Below are positions 1 to 7,109 of a DNA stretch of 18,403 nucleotides, piece after piece. The notes under the pieces were generated by a model that was not told where the DNA came from, searched no databases, and was given only the letters and a program-made list of their open reading frames with translations. This DNA is from Thermococcus sp. (lineage in GTDB: Archaea; Methanobacteriota_B; Thermococci; Thermococcales; Thermococcaceae). The stretch's first letter is position 1. Each line of letters begins with the position of its first letter. Position numbers and translations under genes: made by a program. The stretch spans positions 1 through 18,403 of the forward strand of contig JALTCK010000136.1 in NCBI GenBank assembly GCA_027074805.1, in the 5' to 3' direction.

Positions 1-765
1 GAAGGTGAGGAGGTAAAACCCCTTATCGATGCCATAGTAAAGGCTTCCCAAAACGATCCATACAAAGAAAAACGCGGGAAGGGAAGGCAACACAAGGATG
101 GCTGGGGCTACGTCATGCTCAAAGAGGGAAGTGTAAGGCATTATCGCTCTATGAGGCCCATATTCGAGGATGAACGGACTTTAGAAAAACTGAAAGAAGA
201 GCTGGATGGTTTCGTAGTGCTGATGATTCATGCGAGGGCAGCCTCACAGGGAGTAAAGAGCCTCTTCAATGTCCAGCCATTCTCATTCTCAAGCAGACGG
301 GGATTCACGTTCTGGCTCCTTCATAATGGAGATCTGGACAAGGAGAGGATAATAAGTCTGGCAGAGCTAAACAAAAACGACCTTGAAATGGCTTCAGACA
401 GCTATGTCTTCGCGACTTACCTATGCAGAAGACTTGAGAGCACTAGTCTCCCTAACCTGCTCTTTCACTACAGAGTAATAGAAGAGACTTTAAAAACAGC
501 CTTCAACACCATGACACTCTTTCACGACTCCAAAAAAGGATTCAGGGCGTTCATAACCGCCAGGATGAGGGACGAATTCCTTGGAGATCAACTCGAATAC
601 GATTATTACCGACTGCTCCTCCTCGAGAAAAAGAACTTCTTCGCCGTCGCATCATCCACGGTAGAGCTGTATTATCCTGAAAAATATAAGACAATCTCAA
701 ATGAAACGGCATTCAAGCTTCGAATCGATGGAGAAAACTTTGAAGTCAAAAGAGTGCACCTGTGA
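1..765 (+). CDS. Class II glutamine amidotransferase-like protein, 5'-truncated by the window edge
   Basis: The frame is open from base 1, so the start codon and the N-terminal nucleophile region lie outside the window; 254 residues are visible. Family features seen: an HKDGWGYV segment (about residues 36-43 of the visible part), an ARAAS segment where class II amidotransferases have the conserved H-x-R-x-A-S stretch, and LLHNGDL further on, matching the HNG loop that binds glutamine. This is the YafJ/GATase-2-like stand-alone type, which would hydrolyse glutamine or a related amide. The catalytic Cys2 cannot be checked here. An ATG at 115 could be mistaken for the start, but the sequence before it (DPYKEKRGKG..HKDGWGY) is clearly part of the domain. 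The gene ends just before the promoter of the CBS gene, so the two are probably transcribed separately. The physiological substrate is unknown. Confidence 0.8.
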   Translation, partial: EGEEVKPLIDAIVKASQNDPYKEKRGKGRQHKDGWGYVMLKEGSVRHYRSMRPIFEDERTLEKLKEELDGFVVLMIHARAASQGVKSLFNVQPFSFSSRRGFTFWLLHNGDLDKERIISLAELNKNDLEMASDSYVFATYLCRRLESTSLPNLLFHYRVIEETLKTAFNTMTLFHDSKKGFRAFITARMRDEFLGDQLEYDYYRLLLLEKKNFFAVASSTVELYYPEKYKTISNETAFKLRIDGENFEVKRVHL

Positions 766-769
766 AACG

Positions 770-776
770 TTATATA
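770..776 (+). promoter_or_regulatory. TATA box for the CBS-phosphoesterase operon
   Basis: TTATATA lies right after the stop of the upstream gene. It predicts a transcript start near 797-800, only a few bases before the GGGGTGAT ribosome-binding site of the CBS gene at 807. Confidence 0.6.
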
Positions 777-806
777 CGATGCCGGCCAAAATGAGGGGGT
801 GATGGG

Positions 807-1214
807 ATGGAAAAGGGAGCACCGATAAAAGTATACATGACGCGGAAGCTTATCGGCGTGGAACCGGATGATAGCGTTAAACGGGCCTGTGAGGTAATGG
901 TAGAATTCGACATAGGGTCACTGGTTGTCGTCGAAAGCAACACAGTGGTGGGCTTCTTTACAAAAAGCGACGTAATCAGGAGGGTCGTTATACCTGGACT
1001 CCCGAACAACACTCCAGTTAAGCAGATAATGAGCAGGGAGCTGATAACAGTTAACTCCAATACCCCCCTCCATGACGTCCTAGACCTCATGGCGAAAAAG
1101 GGAATCAAGCACATGTTGGTCGAGGAGAACGGCAGGATAGTTGGTATTTTCACCCTCAGCGATCTTCTCACCGCCAGCAGGAGGAGACTTGAGACCGCCA
1201 TAGCGGCAGAGTGA
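807..1214 (+). CDS. CBS-pair domain protein
   Basis: The 135-residue protein is made almost entirely of two CBS motifs: roughly residues 7-64 (VKRACEVM..DIGSLVVVE..VVGFFTKSDVIRR) and 72-130 (LHDVLDLMAKKGIKHMLVE..IVGIFTLSDLL). A CBS pair forms a Bateman module that usually binds adenine nucleotides or S-adenosylmethionine. Free-standing pairs of this size are common in Thermococcales and their partners are mostly unknown. The start at 807 is set by the GGGGTGAT ribosome-binding site 4-5 bases upstream. The TGA stop overlaps the ATG of the phosphoesterase gene (TGATG at 1212-1216), which implies translational coupling. A nucleotide-sensing role for the pair is inference. Confidence 0.88.
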   Translation: MEKGAPIKVYMTRKLIGVEPDDSVKRACEVMVEFDIGSLVVVESNTVVGFFTKSDVIRRVVIPGLPNNTPVKQIMSRELITVNSNTPLHDVLDLMAKKGIKHMLVEENGRIVGIFTLSDLLTASRRRLETAIAAE

Positions 1215-2731
1215 TGAGCATGCTAAGGATAGCCCATATAAGCGACACCCACATCACCAGTGAGAGCGCCTACAAGAGCTACGCCTACGACCTGATAGTC
1301 AATGAGATAAACAGATTTAACTTTGACTTTGTCATTCACACCGGAGATATCACAAACCAAGGGCTGAGGGAGGAGTACGAGAGGGCCACCTATGAACTTA
1401 AGAAAATCAACAAGCCACTCGTTGTCCTCCCCGGAAACCACGATGTCAGGAACGTCGGGTACAAACTTTTTGAGGAACTCATCGGTCCTCTGAACGGAGT
1501 CTACGAGTTCAAAGATGGTGTCGTGATATGGGTTGACTCCACAATACCCGATATCAGTGATGGACGAGTTGGAGGACACAAGTTCCGATGGCTCAAGAAA
1601 CGCCTCGAGGAGTACTCCGATAGAAAGTTCAAGATAGTTGCAGCCCATCACCACCTCGTCCCCCTGCCGGACACAGGGAGGGAGAGGAACGTCCTATATA
1701 ACGCTGGTGACGTTCTCGGGCTTCTCCTACTTCATGACGTCAACATCTACGTCTGCGGCCACAAGCATGTTCCCAACGTATATCGCGTGGAGGATCTGGT
1801 TGTAGACAACGCCGGTTGCACTTCCTGCAGAAAGACAAGAAAGGGTGACGTGAACAGCTACAACATAATCACCCTTCACGACGACGGCCGGATAGAGGTC
1901 AGAATACGGCGCGTTACTGGAGATGAGGTCCAAAAGATTCACAAGCCTATCAAGCCGAAAATGTTCATCCCCCATGGAGAAAGGCTCCTTCGCATAGTCC
2001 AGATGAGTGAAAGCAATGTCTCTGACAGAATCTACTTCAGACGGAAAGTTCTCGAAAACGCGATAAGGCTCATAAACGAGAGACTAAAGCCAGATCTGGT
2101 GATACACAATGGCGATATGGTCGATATGGGGATAGAGAGATACTATGAAAGGGCGATGGAGTTCTACGATAAGATAAAGGGCGAGAAACTCATAGTCCCG
2201 GGCCACAATGATATAACCTACCTCGGGTACGACCTATTTTTAGAGTATTTCGGAGAGCCAAAGATCCTCGAGATAGGCGAATTCACCTTCCTGCCGGTCA
2301 TCAGTGCACAGTACGAGACCCCGATAGGAGTTGTGGGCCGGATAGGGCAGAGACAGATAAACAAATGGCTCGAGGAGTATCGCGAGAAGTTCACTGTGGT
2401 GGTGATGCACCACAACGTGCTCCCTATCCCCCGGAGCAGGGAACTGGGCTTTCTAGAGGATGCAGGAGACGTACTGAAGGCTATTACAGAGGGAGAGGCC
2501 AATCTCGTCCTTACCGGTCACGGTGGCAACACCTTTGGAGTAAAAATAGAGAAGACGCCCGTGGTCAATGCAGGTTCCGTAAGCTGGGAGCTCCACAGAA
2601 ACCCCTTCGGCAATAGTTTCAATCTAATAGACGTCTACAGGGACATTACTGTTGTCTTCGAAGTGCAATCAACCTGGGGGACACGGAAACTCCTGGGAAT
2701 ATGGAAGACGAAGGCGCCCTTCGAGGACTAG
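1214..2731 (+). CDS. Tandem calcineurin-like metallophosphoesterase
   Basis: The 505-residue protein has two consecutive calcineurin-like phosphoesterase domains. The first (about 4-230) carries the full dimetal set: D11-x-H13, GD45, GNH75-76 D77, H145 and GHKH at H183/H185. It should therefore be an active Mn/Fe-type phosphoesterase. The second (about 255-470) keeps the fold signature but is altered at several ligands: MSESN replaces the D-x-H motif, GHND replaces GNHD near residue 331, and GHGGN replaces G-H-x-H near 436. NGD at D301 and MHHN near 399 are retained. The start is taken at the ATG overlapping the CBS stop; an ATG at 1220 is an alternative. No signal peptide is seen, so the protein is probably cytosolic. 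The substrate is unknown. Confidence 0.85.
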   Translation: MSMLRIAHISDTHITSESAYKSYAYDLIVNEINRFNFDFVIHTGDITNQGLREEYERATYELKKINKPLVVLPGNHDVRNVGYKLFEELIGPLNGVYEFKDGVVIWVDSTIPDISDGRVGGHKFRWLKKRLEEYSDRKFKIVAAHHHLVPLPDTGRERNVLYNAGDVLGLLLLHDVNIYVCGHKHVPNVYRVEDLVVDNAGCTSCRKTRKGDVNSYNIITLHDDGRIEVRIRRVTGDEVQKIHKPIKPKMFIPHGERLLRIVQMSESNVSDRIYFRRKVLENAIRLINERLKPDLVIHNGDMVDMGIERYYERAMEFYDKIKGEKLIVPGHNDITYLGYDLFLEYFGEPKILEIGEFTFLPVISAQYETPIGVVGRIGQRQINKWLEEYREKFTVVVMHHNVLPIPRSRELGFLEDAGDVLKAITEGEANLVLTGHGGNTFGVKIEKTPVVNAGSVSWELHRNPFGNSFNLIDVYRDITVVFEVQSTWGTRKLLGIWKTKAPFED

Positions 2732-3600
2732 TCCTCGAGCTCCTCCATTAACCTCTTCATTATGTCGTCCATTATCGTGACGACTGTTGCCTCCAGCTCC
2801 ATGTTTCGAATGACGGGGATACCCTTTTCCCTCGCTTTCCTGACTATGAAGTCCTGTATTGCCATTATCTCGTCAATATGCTCTAGGTAGTAATCAGCGG
2901 GCCTCTTGCTGTACCGGGAGCGCTCGTAGAACCTCGCCTCAAGCTCCTTCTTACTACCTACGGTTATCACGTACATAAAATCTCGGGAGTCCAGCCTTAT
3001 GTAACCCGGCACCAAATGAATTCCTTCGAGTATGGCGTTGAAACCCTCCTTGTGAGCCCTCTCAAGAACTGCATTGACACCTACTGAAACGTGCTGTACT
3101 TGGTTCTCAAAGCCATCTATTATACCCCGTTCTCCGGAGTTTCCAACTGCCTTCCAGGCCAAAAAAGATGATGTGTGAAGCGCCGGCAGAAGCTCCGGTG
3201 CGATTATCCTTCTCATAACCTCCCTTATTGTGTCCGTCCCGATAACGCTCCTTATACCGAGCCTGAACGCCAGCTCGGTGCCAATCGTCGACTTTCCAAC
3301 ACCCGTAGTGCCACCAAGGAGAACTGTTATCGGCACCTTCATGCGCCTCAACCTACGCCAGAATAGATAGCTCCTCGCGGCGTCCTTCAGACCGTGCTCG
3401 AGAAGTTTCCTGTAGGTTAGTTCACGAATTTCCTCGGTAGTAACCGTCCTAGCTCTCTTGCTTTCCAAATCCTTTTGAACCTCAGTAGCTATGATGTACG
3501 CGATTCCGACGTCGACACCAGCCAGGGTGATAGAACGTGTCAGTATGCCCCTTGAAAAGGGTAACTTTATCTTCCTCTCGGAATCAGTTACGAGTATCAT
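2728..3600 (-). CDS. pgk2: 2-phosphoglycerate kinase
   Basis: This 290-residue kinase makes 2,3-bisphosphoglycerate from 2-phosphoglycerate and ATP. An N-terminal region (about 1-85) resembles the ATP-cone-like segment of the family, with TRSITLAGVDVGIAY and TVTTEEIREL. It is followed by a P-loop GGTTGVGKST (96-105), the segment GTDTIREVMR and the segment EGIHLVPGYI, all familiar from archaeal 2-phosphoglycerate kinases. The start at 3600 is chosen over 3627 because GGTGGT lies just upstream. It overlaps the 3' end of cpgS by 17 bases, so the two genes are co-transcribed and probably coupled. It converges on the phosphoesterase gene, sharing the four bases that hold both stop codons. Confidence 0.88.
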   Translation of the reverse strand: MILVTDSERKIKLPFSRGILTRSITLAGVDVGIAYIIATEVQKDLESKRARTVTTEEIRELTYRKLLEHGLKDAARSYLFWRRLRRMKVPITVLLGGTTGVGKSTIGTELAFRLGIRSVIGTDTIREVMRRIIAPELLPALHTSSFLAWKAVGNSGERGIIDGFENQVQHVSVGVNAVLERAHKEGFNAILEGIHLVPGYIRLDSRDFMYVITVGSKKELEARFYERSRYSKRPADYYLEHIDEIMAIQDFIVRKAREKGIPVIRNMELEATVVTIMDDIMKRLMEELED

Positions 3601-4897
3601 CTTTACCACCCAGAACCTCCCTCCCAAGGTTCAGCACGGCTTCGCGGAGGTTTTTGTCATCCACGTTAACCGGCTCATTGTCGAAGTAGATCACCTCGAT
3701 GCCCCTCTCCAAGGCCCACTGCGTCACGACGTCTACAGCTGCTGCCTTCAGCTCAACTGCCACCGCTTCTATTCCTTCAAACGACTCCAGATCCTTTCTC
3801 AGCTGAAGTCTTTTGGAGAGATGGGGTGATACATGACTGACCTCCGCCCCAAGCTTCTCAAAGTGATACTTTGTTGGCTCAATTCCAAGCTCATTCGTCA
3901 TTATGAGGGCTATCCTCTTTCCGGACACTTCACCCAGCGGTCTCGGCCTGAAAGTCACAAAGTGAACATCCGCGGTGGGATTTACTTGCCTCACTATTTC
4001 CGTTATCCTTCTCACCCTTTCCTCTCCGGCAACTTCGGCCATCGTGATCACCACTATATTGGCGGGAGAGAGCCTGAAGGGCCCAAAATAACCCTTGAGA
4101 TAATCCCTCCGCTGAAGGGCACTCGCCACTGTTATATACGCGTCCGCCCTGTAGGCCGGGAAGCTGGCACCACTGCCCTCTAGGATGAGAAGATTGTGGG
4201 GCATGTCTCGCACCATTTCCATAGCATCATCCACTAGGTCAAAGAAGGAGAAGCCAGCCATTCCTCCACCGCATCTCCGACAGCCAATCGTCGTCACCCT
4301 TGAAGTCAGTGCGTCCTCAAAGTGATCAGAAGCAGCATGGCGTCCCTTCTTTGCAAGCCGGAGCAGGAACTCGGGAGTCAGCTCAAAGCGCTCCCCATCA
4401 ACCACCTCGGGTCTCTCGGGTCCTCCACGACCCATCGTGACTATCACAGGACGGGATATATCTTTCAGAGTTCTCGCCACGAAACCAGCGACGGCAGTTT
4501 TACCCACCCTCTTTCCAGTTCCAATGATCGCAATACTCGGCTTTGGAGGCCTCACCATCTTCTTGGGGCGGAATTCAAAGTCGGCACCCCTGTAAGTAAC
4601 CCCATGCCAGAGACAGAGAGCTGCTATTCTGAAGCGCATCTCATAATCCACAACGGGTTCATCACTCAAGTCAACAACCTCATACACTCTATTCGAAGCC
4701 AGAACTCCGACGAGAGTCCGAAGGGGATCACCTGAATACACTGGAATTCCCAACACCGTTTCCAGATCATCGAGGCTATCCAGTTTCTCTCCACCACCGA
4801 GGAAGACAGCACAGCATACATCACCCAGCTTATTTATTGCCCATTTGATGACATCGGGGTAATGCTCCCCGTCAATGAGCACAACTCTACTTCCCAT
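3584..4897 (-). CDS. cpgS: Cyclic 2,3-diphosphoglycerate synthetase
   Basis: The 437-residue protein matches the family that closes 2,3-bisphosphoglycerate into cyclic 2,3-diphosphoglycerate using ATP. Visible features: an N-terminal region beginning VVLIDGEHYPDV, a P-loop-like IGTGKRVGKTAVAG near residue 122, TMGRGGPERP just after it, and a CGGGMAG segment near 215-220. The family is best known from methanogens, where the product is a thermoprotective osmolyte and phosphate store; the neighbouring 2-phosphoglycerate kinase supplies the substrate. The start at 4897 has a GGTGGTGG ribosome-binding site. A weak TTAAAG box near 4929-4934 could be its promoter. The gene order (synthetase first, kinase second, 17-base overlap) supports the assignment. 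Confidence 0.87.
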   Translation of the reverse strand: MGSRVVLIDGEHYPDVIKWAINKLGDVCCAVFLGGGEKLDSLDDLETVLGIPVYSGDPLRTLVGVLASNRVYEVVDLSDEPVVDYEMRFRIAALCLWHGVTYRGADFEFRPKKMVRPPKPSIAIIGTGKRVGKTAVAGFVARTLKDISRPVIVTMGRGGPERPEVVDGERFELTPEFLLRLAKKGRHAASDHFEDALTSRVTTIGCRRCGGGMAGFSFFDLVDDAMEMVRDMPHNLLILEGSGASFPAYRADAYITVASALQRRDYLKGYFGPFRLSPANIVVITMAEVAGEERVRRITEIVRQVNPTADVHFVTFRPRPLGEVSGKRIALIMTNELGIEPTKYHFEKLGAEVSHVSPHLSKRLQLRKDLESFEGIEAVAVELKAAAVDVVTQWALERGIEVIYFDNEPVNVDDKNLREAVLNLGREVLGGKDDTRN

Positions 4898-5036
4898 TCC
4901 ACCACCGATGAAGATTAGTACAAAGGGCCTTTAACCTTTGCCTGTTGCAATCCCTGTAATATCCCCTACCTGTTTTGTAAATACATCATTTAACAAAATT
5001 CAGTTTTTTCTGAAAAAGTCCGCTCAAGGATTAGTT

Positions 5037-5076
5037 CCGGGCGGAAAGGACGTAGCCTTCACAACCCGGCGGAAAG
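5037..5076 (+). repeat. Two near-identical 12-base direct repeats upstream of a TATA box
   Basis: CCGGGCGGAAAG (5037-5048) and CCCGGCGGAAAG (5065-5076) differ at one position and start 28 bases apart. The second copy ends two bases before the TTATAAA at 5079. The spacing is close to an integral number of helical turns and the position is typical of an archaeal activator site overlapping the BRE. Confidence 0.5.
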
Positions 5077-5078
5077 TG

Positions 5079-5085
5079 TTATAAA
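5079..5085 (+). promoter_or_regulatory. TATA box of the histone-fold-like gene
   Basis: TTATAAA predicts a transcript start near 5105-5108. This is almost exactly the first base of a strong stem-loop in the leader. Confidence 0.65.
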
Positions 5086-5106
5086 CCCAAAGGGCTTAAA
5101 GATTGT

Positions 5107-5129
5107 GGCTACCGCCGTGGAGCGGAGCC
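5107..5129 (+). promoter_or_regulatory. 5'-terminal stem-loop in the leader of the histone-fold-like gene
   Basis: GGCT (5107-5110) and CCGC (5112-5115) pair with GCGG (5122-5125) and AGCC (5126-5129). This gives eight Watson-Crick pairs with one bulged A and a six-base loop. The stem ends three bases before the AAAGGAGGTG ribosome-binding site. Given the TATA position, the mRNA would begin at or within this hairpin. Protection of the 5' end or control of initiation is inferred. Confidence 0.55.
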
Positions 5130-5147
5130 TCAAAGGAGGTGTAAGAA

Positions 5148-5327
5148 ATGGCTGAGCTGATAGTTAAGTCCAAGGTTAAAGAACTCGTCAAGAGCTTCGA
5201 TGAGGGTATGAGGGTTAGCCCTGAGTTCTACGAGGGACTTGAGGCGGAAATCAAGACTCTCGTCGAGAAGGCCGTCAAGAGGGCCCAAGCCGAGGGCAAG
5301 AAGACCCTCTACTCCAGACACGTCTGA
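5148..5327 (+). CDS. Small histone-fold-like (DUF1931/NFYB-type) protein
   Basis: The 59-residue basic protein MAELIVKSKVKEL... has a short helix, a long central helix (about residues 22-48) and a basic C-terminal tail ending in YSRHV. The pattern VKSKVKELVKSF plus a long amphipathic helix resembles the DUF1931 and archaeal histone/NFYB-like family, although it is shorter than typical 67-residue archaeal histones. It is preceded by a very strong AAAGGAGGTG ribosome-binding site, a leader hairpin and a clear TATA box, which together suggest high expression as a single gene. DNA binding is inferred from the fold resemblance. If it is not a histone-fold protein it is simply a conserved small basic protein. 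Confidence 0.75.
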   Translation: MAELIVKSKVKELVKSFDEGMRVSPEFYEGLEAEIKTLVEKAVKRAQAEGKKTLYSRHV

Positions 5328-5349
5328 TGTCCTCTTCTTTTCCGGTGCA

Positions 5350-5357
5350 TTTTTATT
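5350..5357 (+). promoter_or_regulatory. T-rich TATA-like box before the MBL gene
   Basis: TTTTTATT, about 35 bases upstream of the ATG at 5390, fits a TATA box giving a transcript start near 5378, just before the AAGGTGG ribosome-binding site. The pyrimidine-rich run around it may also end the transcript of the small upstream gene. Confidence 0.4.
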
Positions 5358-5389
5358 CTTCTTGTCCTAATAGATAACAAGGTGGAAGC

Positions 5390-6268
5390 ATGGGATTACG
5401 AAAACTTGGTGATGACCTGTACCTTTACCCGGGAAGCCCAGGGACAATTATAAGAGCAACTCCCGATGGTGTGGTTCTGATAGACCCAGGACACGGCAAA
5501 GGGAGGCACAAAGACCTAAAGAGAGAAGTTCGAAAGCTTGGGATGGAAATAAAAGCCCAATTGGCCACTCACAGCCACGCCGACCACGTATCTGCTGCCC
5601 CAAGAATAGGCACTCCACTCCTCACTCATAGATTCGAGTTCTCAATAGCTGAGAGCCCCCTCAACAGAGAACTCCTTACCTTCGGTTCGAAGGCTCCGAA
5701 AGGATTCCTAGCCTTTCAGTTCCCCGAGGAGGTCAAGGTTCACGGCATTTTTGAATGGGATGACGAACTCTTCGGTTTCAAAGCTCTAAAGCTCAACGGG
5801 CACTCACCGGGAATGACAGGTTTCCTGGATGAAGAAAACGGAGTGATTTACGCCGGCGATGCCTTTTTCGGCGAGAGGCTCATACAATCCGTCGGAGTGC
5901 CCTACCTCGTCGACCCCGAATCCTTCAAAGCTTCAATTGAAGAGCTACAGAATTATGCGGAAAAGGGTTATCTCATCATTCCATCACATGGAAAGCCCGT
6001 TGAGGGAGATGAAGCAAAGAACCTCCTCGATTTCAACCTGAAAAGGGTGGAGGGAACTGAAAAGCTGATACTGGAAATTCTCAAAAATCCTTCCTCAGTC
6101 GACGAGATTGCCTTTAAGCTAATGGAGCACTATCGCGTTGAGAGAACCCCACAGAGACTCGCCCTGAACCTCGTTCCAGTTAGAGCATTCATAGCAGAGC
6201 TTTACAACAGGGGCGAGATAGATGCCATTGCTGATAAGGGGCTTAAGTGGAAGAGAAAAATTGGCTGA
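5390..6268 (+). CDS. Metallo-beta-lactamase-fold hydrolase
   Basis: The 292-residue protein has the complete MBL zinc-site series: THSHADH (H61, H63, D65, H66), H138 in NGHSPGMTG, D157 in YAGDAFFGE and H200 in PSHGKP. The hydrolase domain covers about residues 1-210. A C-terminal helical part (about 220-290, LILEILKNPSSVDEIAF..) resembles the winged-helix-like tail of LACTB2-type or glyoxalase-II-like MBL proteins. The substrate cannot be read from sequence; thioester or phosphodiester hydrolysis are both possible for this family. The start at 5390 follows AAGGTGG. It converges on the Cas4-like gene on the other strand. No signal peptide or membrane segment is present, so it is likely cytosolic. 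Confidence 0.87.
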   Translation: MGLRKLGDDLYLYPGSPGTIIRATPDGVVLIDPGHGKGRHKDLKREVRKLGMEIKAQLATHSHADHVSAAPRIGTPLLTHRFEFSIAESPLNRELLTFGSKAPKGFLAFQFPEEVKVHGIFEWDDELFGFKALKLNGHSPGMTGFLDEENGVIYAGDAFFGERLIQSVGVPYLVDPESFKASIEELQNYAEKGYLIIPSHGKPVEGDEAKNLLDFNLKRVEGTEKLILEILKNPSSVDEIAFKLMEHYRVERTPQRLALNLVPVRAFIAELYNRGEIDAIADKGLKWKRKIG

Positions 6269-6300
6269 AACCATGCGCTAAAAACCTCCAGAGGAGTACA

Positions 6301-6426
6301 CTACCTCGATCTTAGCTCCATCCCTCCAATAACTTCCTTTCCCTCCCATGTGACTATAATCCCCCTACTCAGTGAAATCAATTAGTATCCCTCAATCTTT
6401 GTGGTTAGTGACTCAAAGTTTTCCAT
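6301..6426 (-). pseudogene. Short stop-interrupted reading frame between convergent genes
   Basis: An ATG at 6426 opens 14 codons (MENFESLTTKIEGY) to a TAA at 6382-6384. The same frame then continues for 26 sense codons (ISLSRGIIVTWEGKEVIGG and on) to a TAG at 6301-6303. The second part looks protein-like, so this may be the wreck of a small gene. No homolog is recognised and chance cannot be excluded. The rest of the 6269-6455 gap shows nothing else. Confidence 0.25.
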
Positions 6427-6455
6427 GCCCTTTGAAGTTTCCACTCGGAAAGAAC

Positions 6456-7091
6456 TCACTCATCACCAGGATAGCATAGGTAACGATAGGGACAGAACTT
6501 GCAAGAAAAGCTTCTCCATCCCTCCGGGGGCTTATTCCTCTCGTAGGCCCTCTTGACCTTATAGAAATGGCGCAGAGTATCCTTGAATAACGTCTTGTCA
6601 TAGGGCACCTCAAAGGCCTTGAAGTTTGGACCCCTAACCACTGGAAAGTTCGAGAAGTCTATCTTATTGATGACCTTCATGGGTTCCTCATGGAGCCTTA
6701 TATAGTAAAGGTAACCGTACTCTGCCTCGGCCCATCTCATGTAAACGTTGAGCTGTGCAAGGTGATAATCATAAGGAACACGCGGAAGGCTCGTCTTACC
6801 CTTTATCTCAATCGGAAAGTCACGAACTGCATCAATCCTTCCGTGTATCTCAAAACCGAGTTTGTTGGAGCGGAGAACGAGGTGTTTTTCGAGCTCAAAG
6901 CCAAAGCGCCTCTTCAAAATCTCGCCGAGAACATTGTGCGTGTTTATGCCCTGATTGAGGCGAACCCTGACGAAGTCCGGCCACCTCTCGGGGTAACCCT
7001 TAAGCCGGAAGTATATCCTCCTAGGACAGGTTAAAGCCTCACTGGCATAGAATTCCATCAGCTCGCTTCCATCCCCGTTATTCTCCACCAT
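6456..7091 (-). CDS. Stand-alone Cas4-like PD-(D/E)XK nuclease with iron-sulfur cysteines
   Basis: The 211-residue protein has the Cas4/RecB-type layout. There is an N-terminal cysteine C22 (ALTCPRR), QGINTHNVLG with H52, the nuclease motif GRIDAV (D87) followed by IEIKGK (E95, K97), the QLNVY segment (Q113, Y117), and a C-terminal cysteine cluster C197, C200 and C206. The four cysteines would bind a [4Fe-4S] cluster, and family members degrade single-stranded DNA. No cas1, cas2 or CRISPR array is nearby, so this is a solo Cas4 and its role is more likely DNA repair or replication than spacer acquisition. The ATG at 7091 follows a GGAGGGTG ribosome-binding site. Upstream on the same strand lie a kink-turn hairpin and a C/D sRNA, with no other convincing promoter between them and the gene. 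Confidence 0.85.
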   Translation of the reverse strand: MVENNGDGSELMEFYASEALTCPRRIYFRLKGYPERWPDFVRVRLNQGINTHNVLGEILKRRFGFELEKHLVLRSNKLGFEIHGRIDAVRDFPIEIKGKTSLPRVPYDYHLAQLNVYMRWAEAEYGYLYYIRLHEEPMKVINKIDFSNFPVVRGPNFKAFEVPYDKTLFKDTLRHFYKVKRAYERNKPPEGWRSFSCKFCPYRYLCYPGDE

Positions 7092-7109
7092 ATTTCACCC
7101 TCCTGAATA

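Noticed and set aside
4985..5014. C/D-box-like CUGA and AUGAUGU elements on the minus strand upstream of cpgS
   Set aside because: No second CUGA at guide distance and no closing stem, unlike the complete set at 7145-7202.
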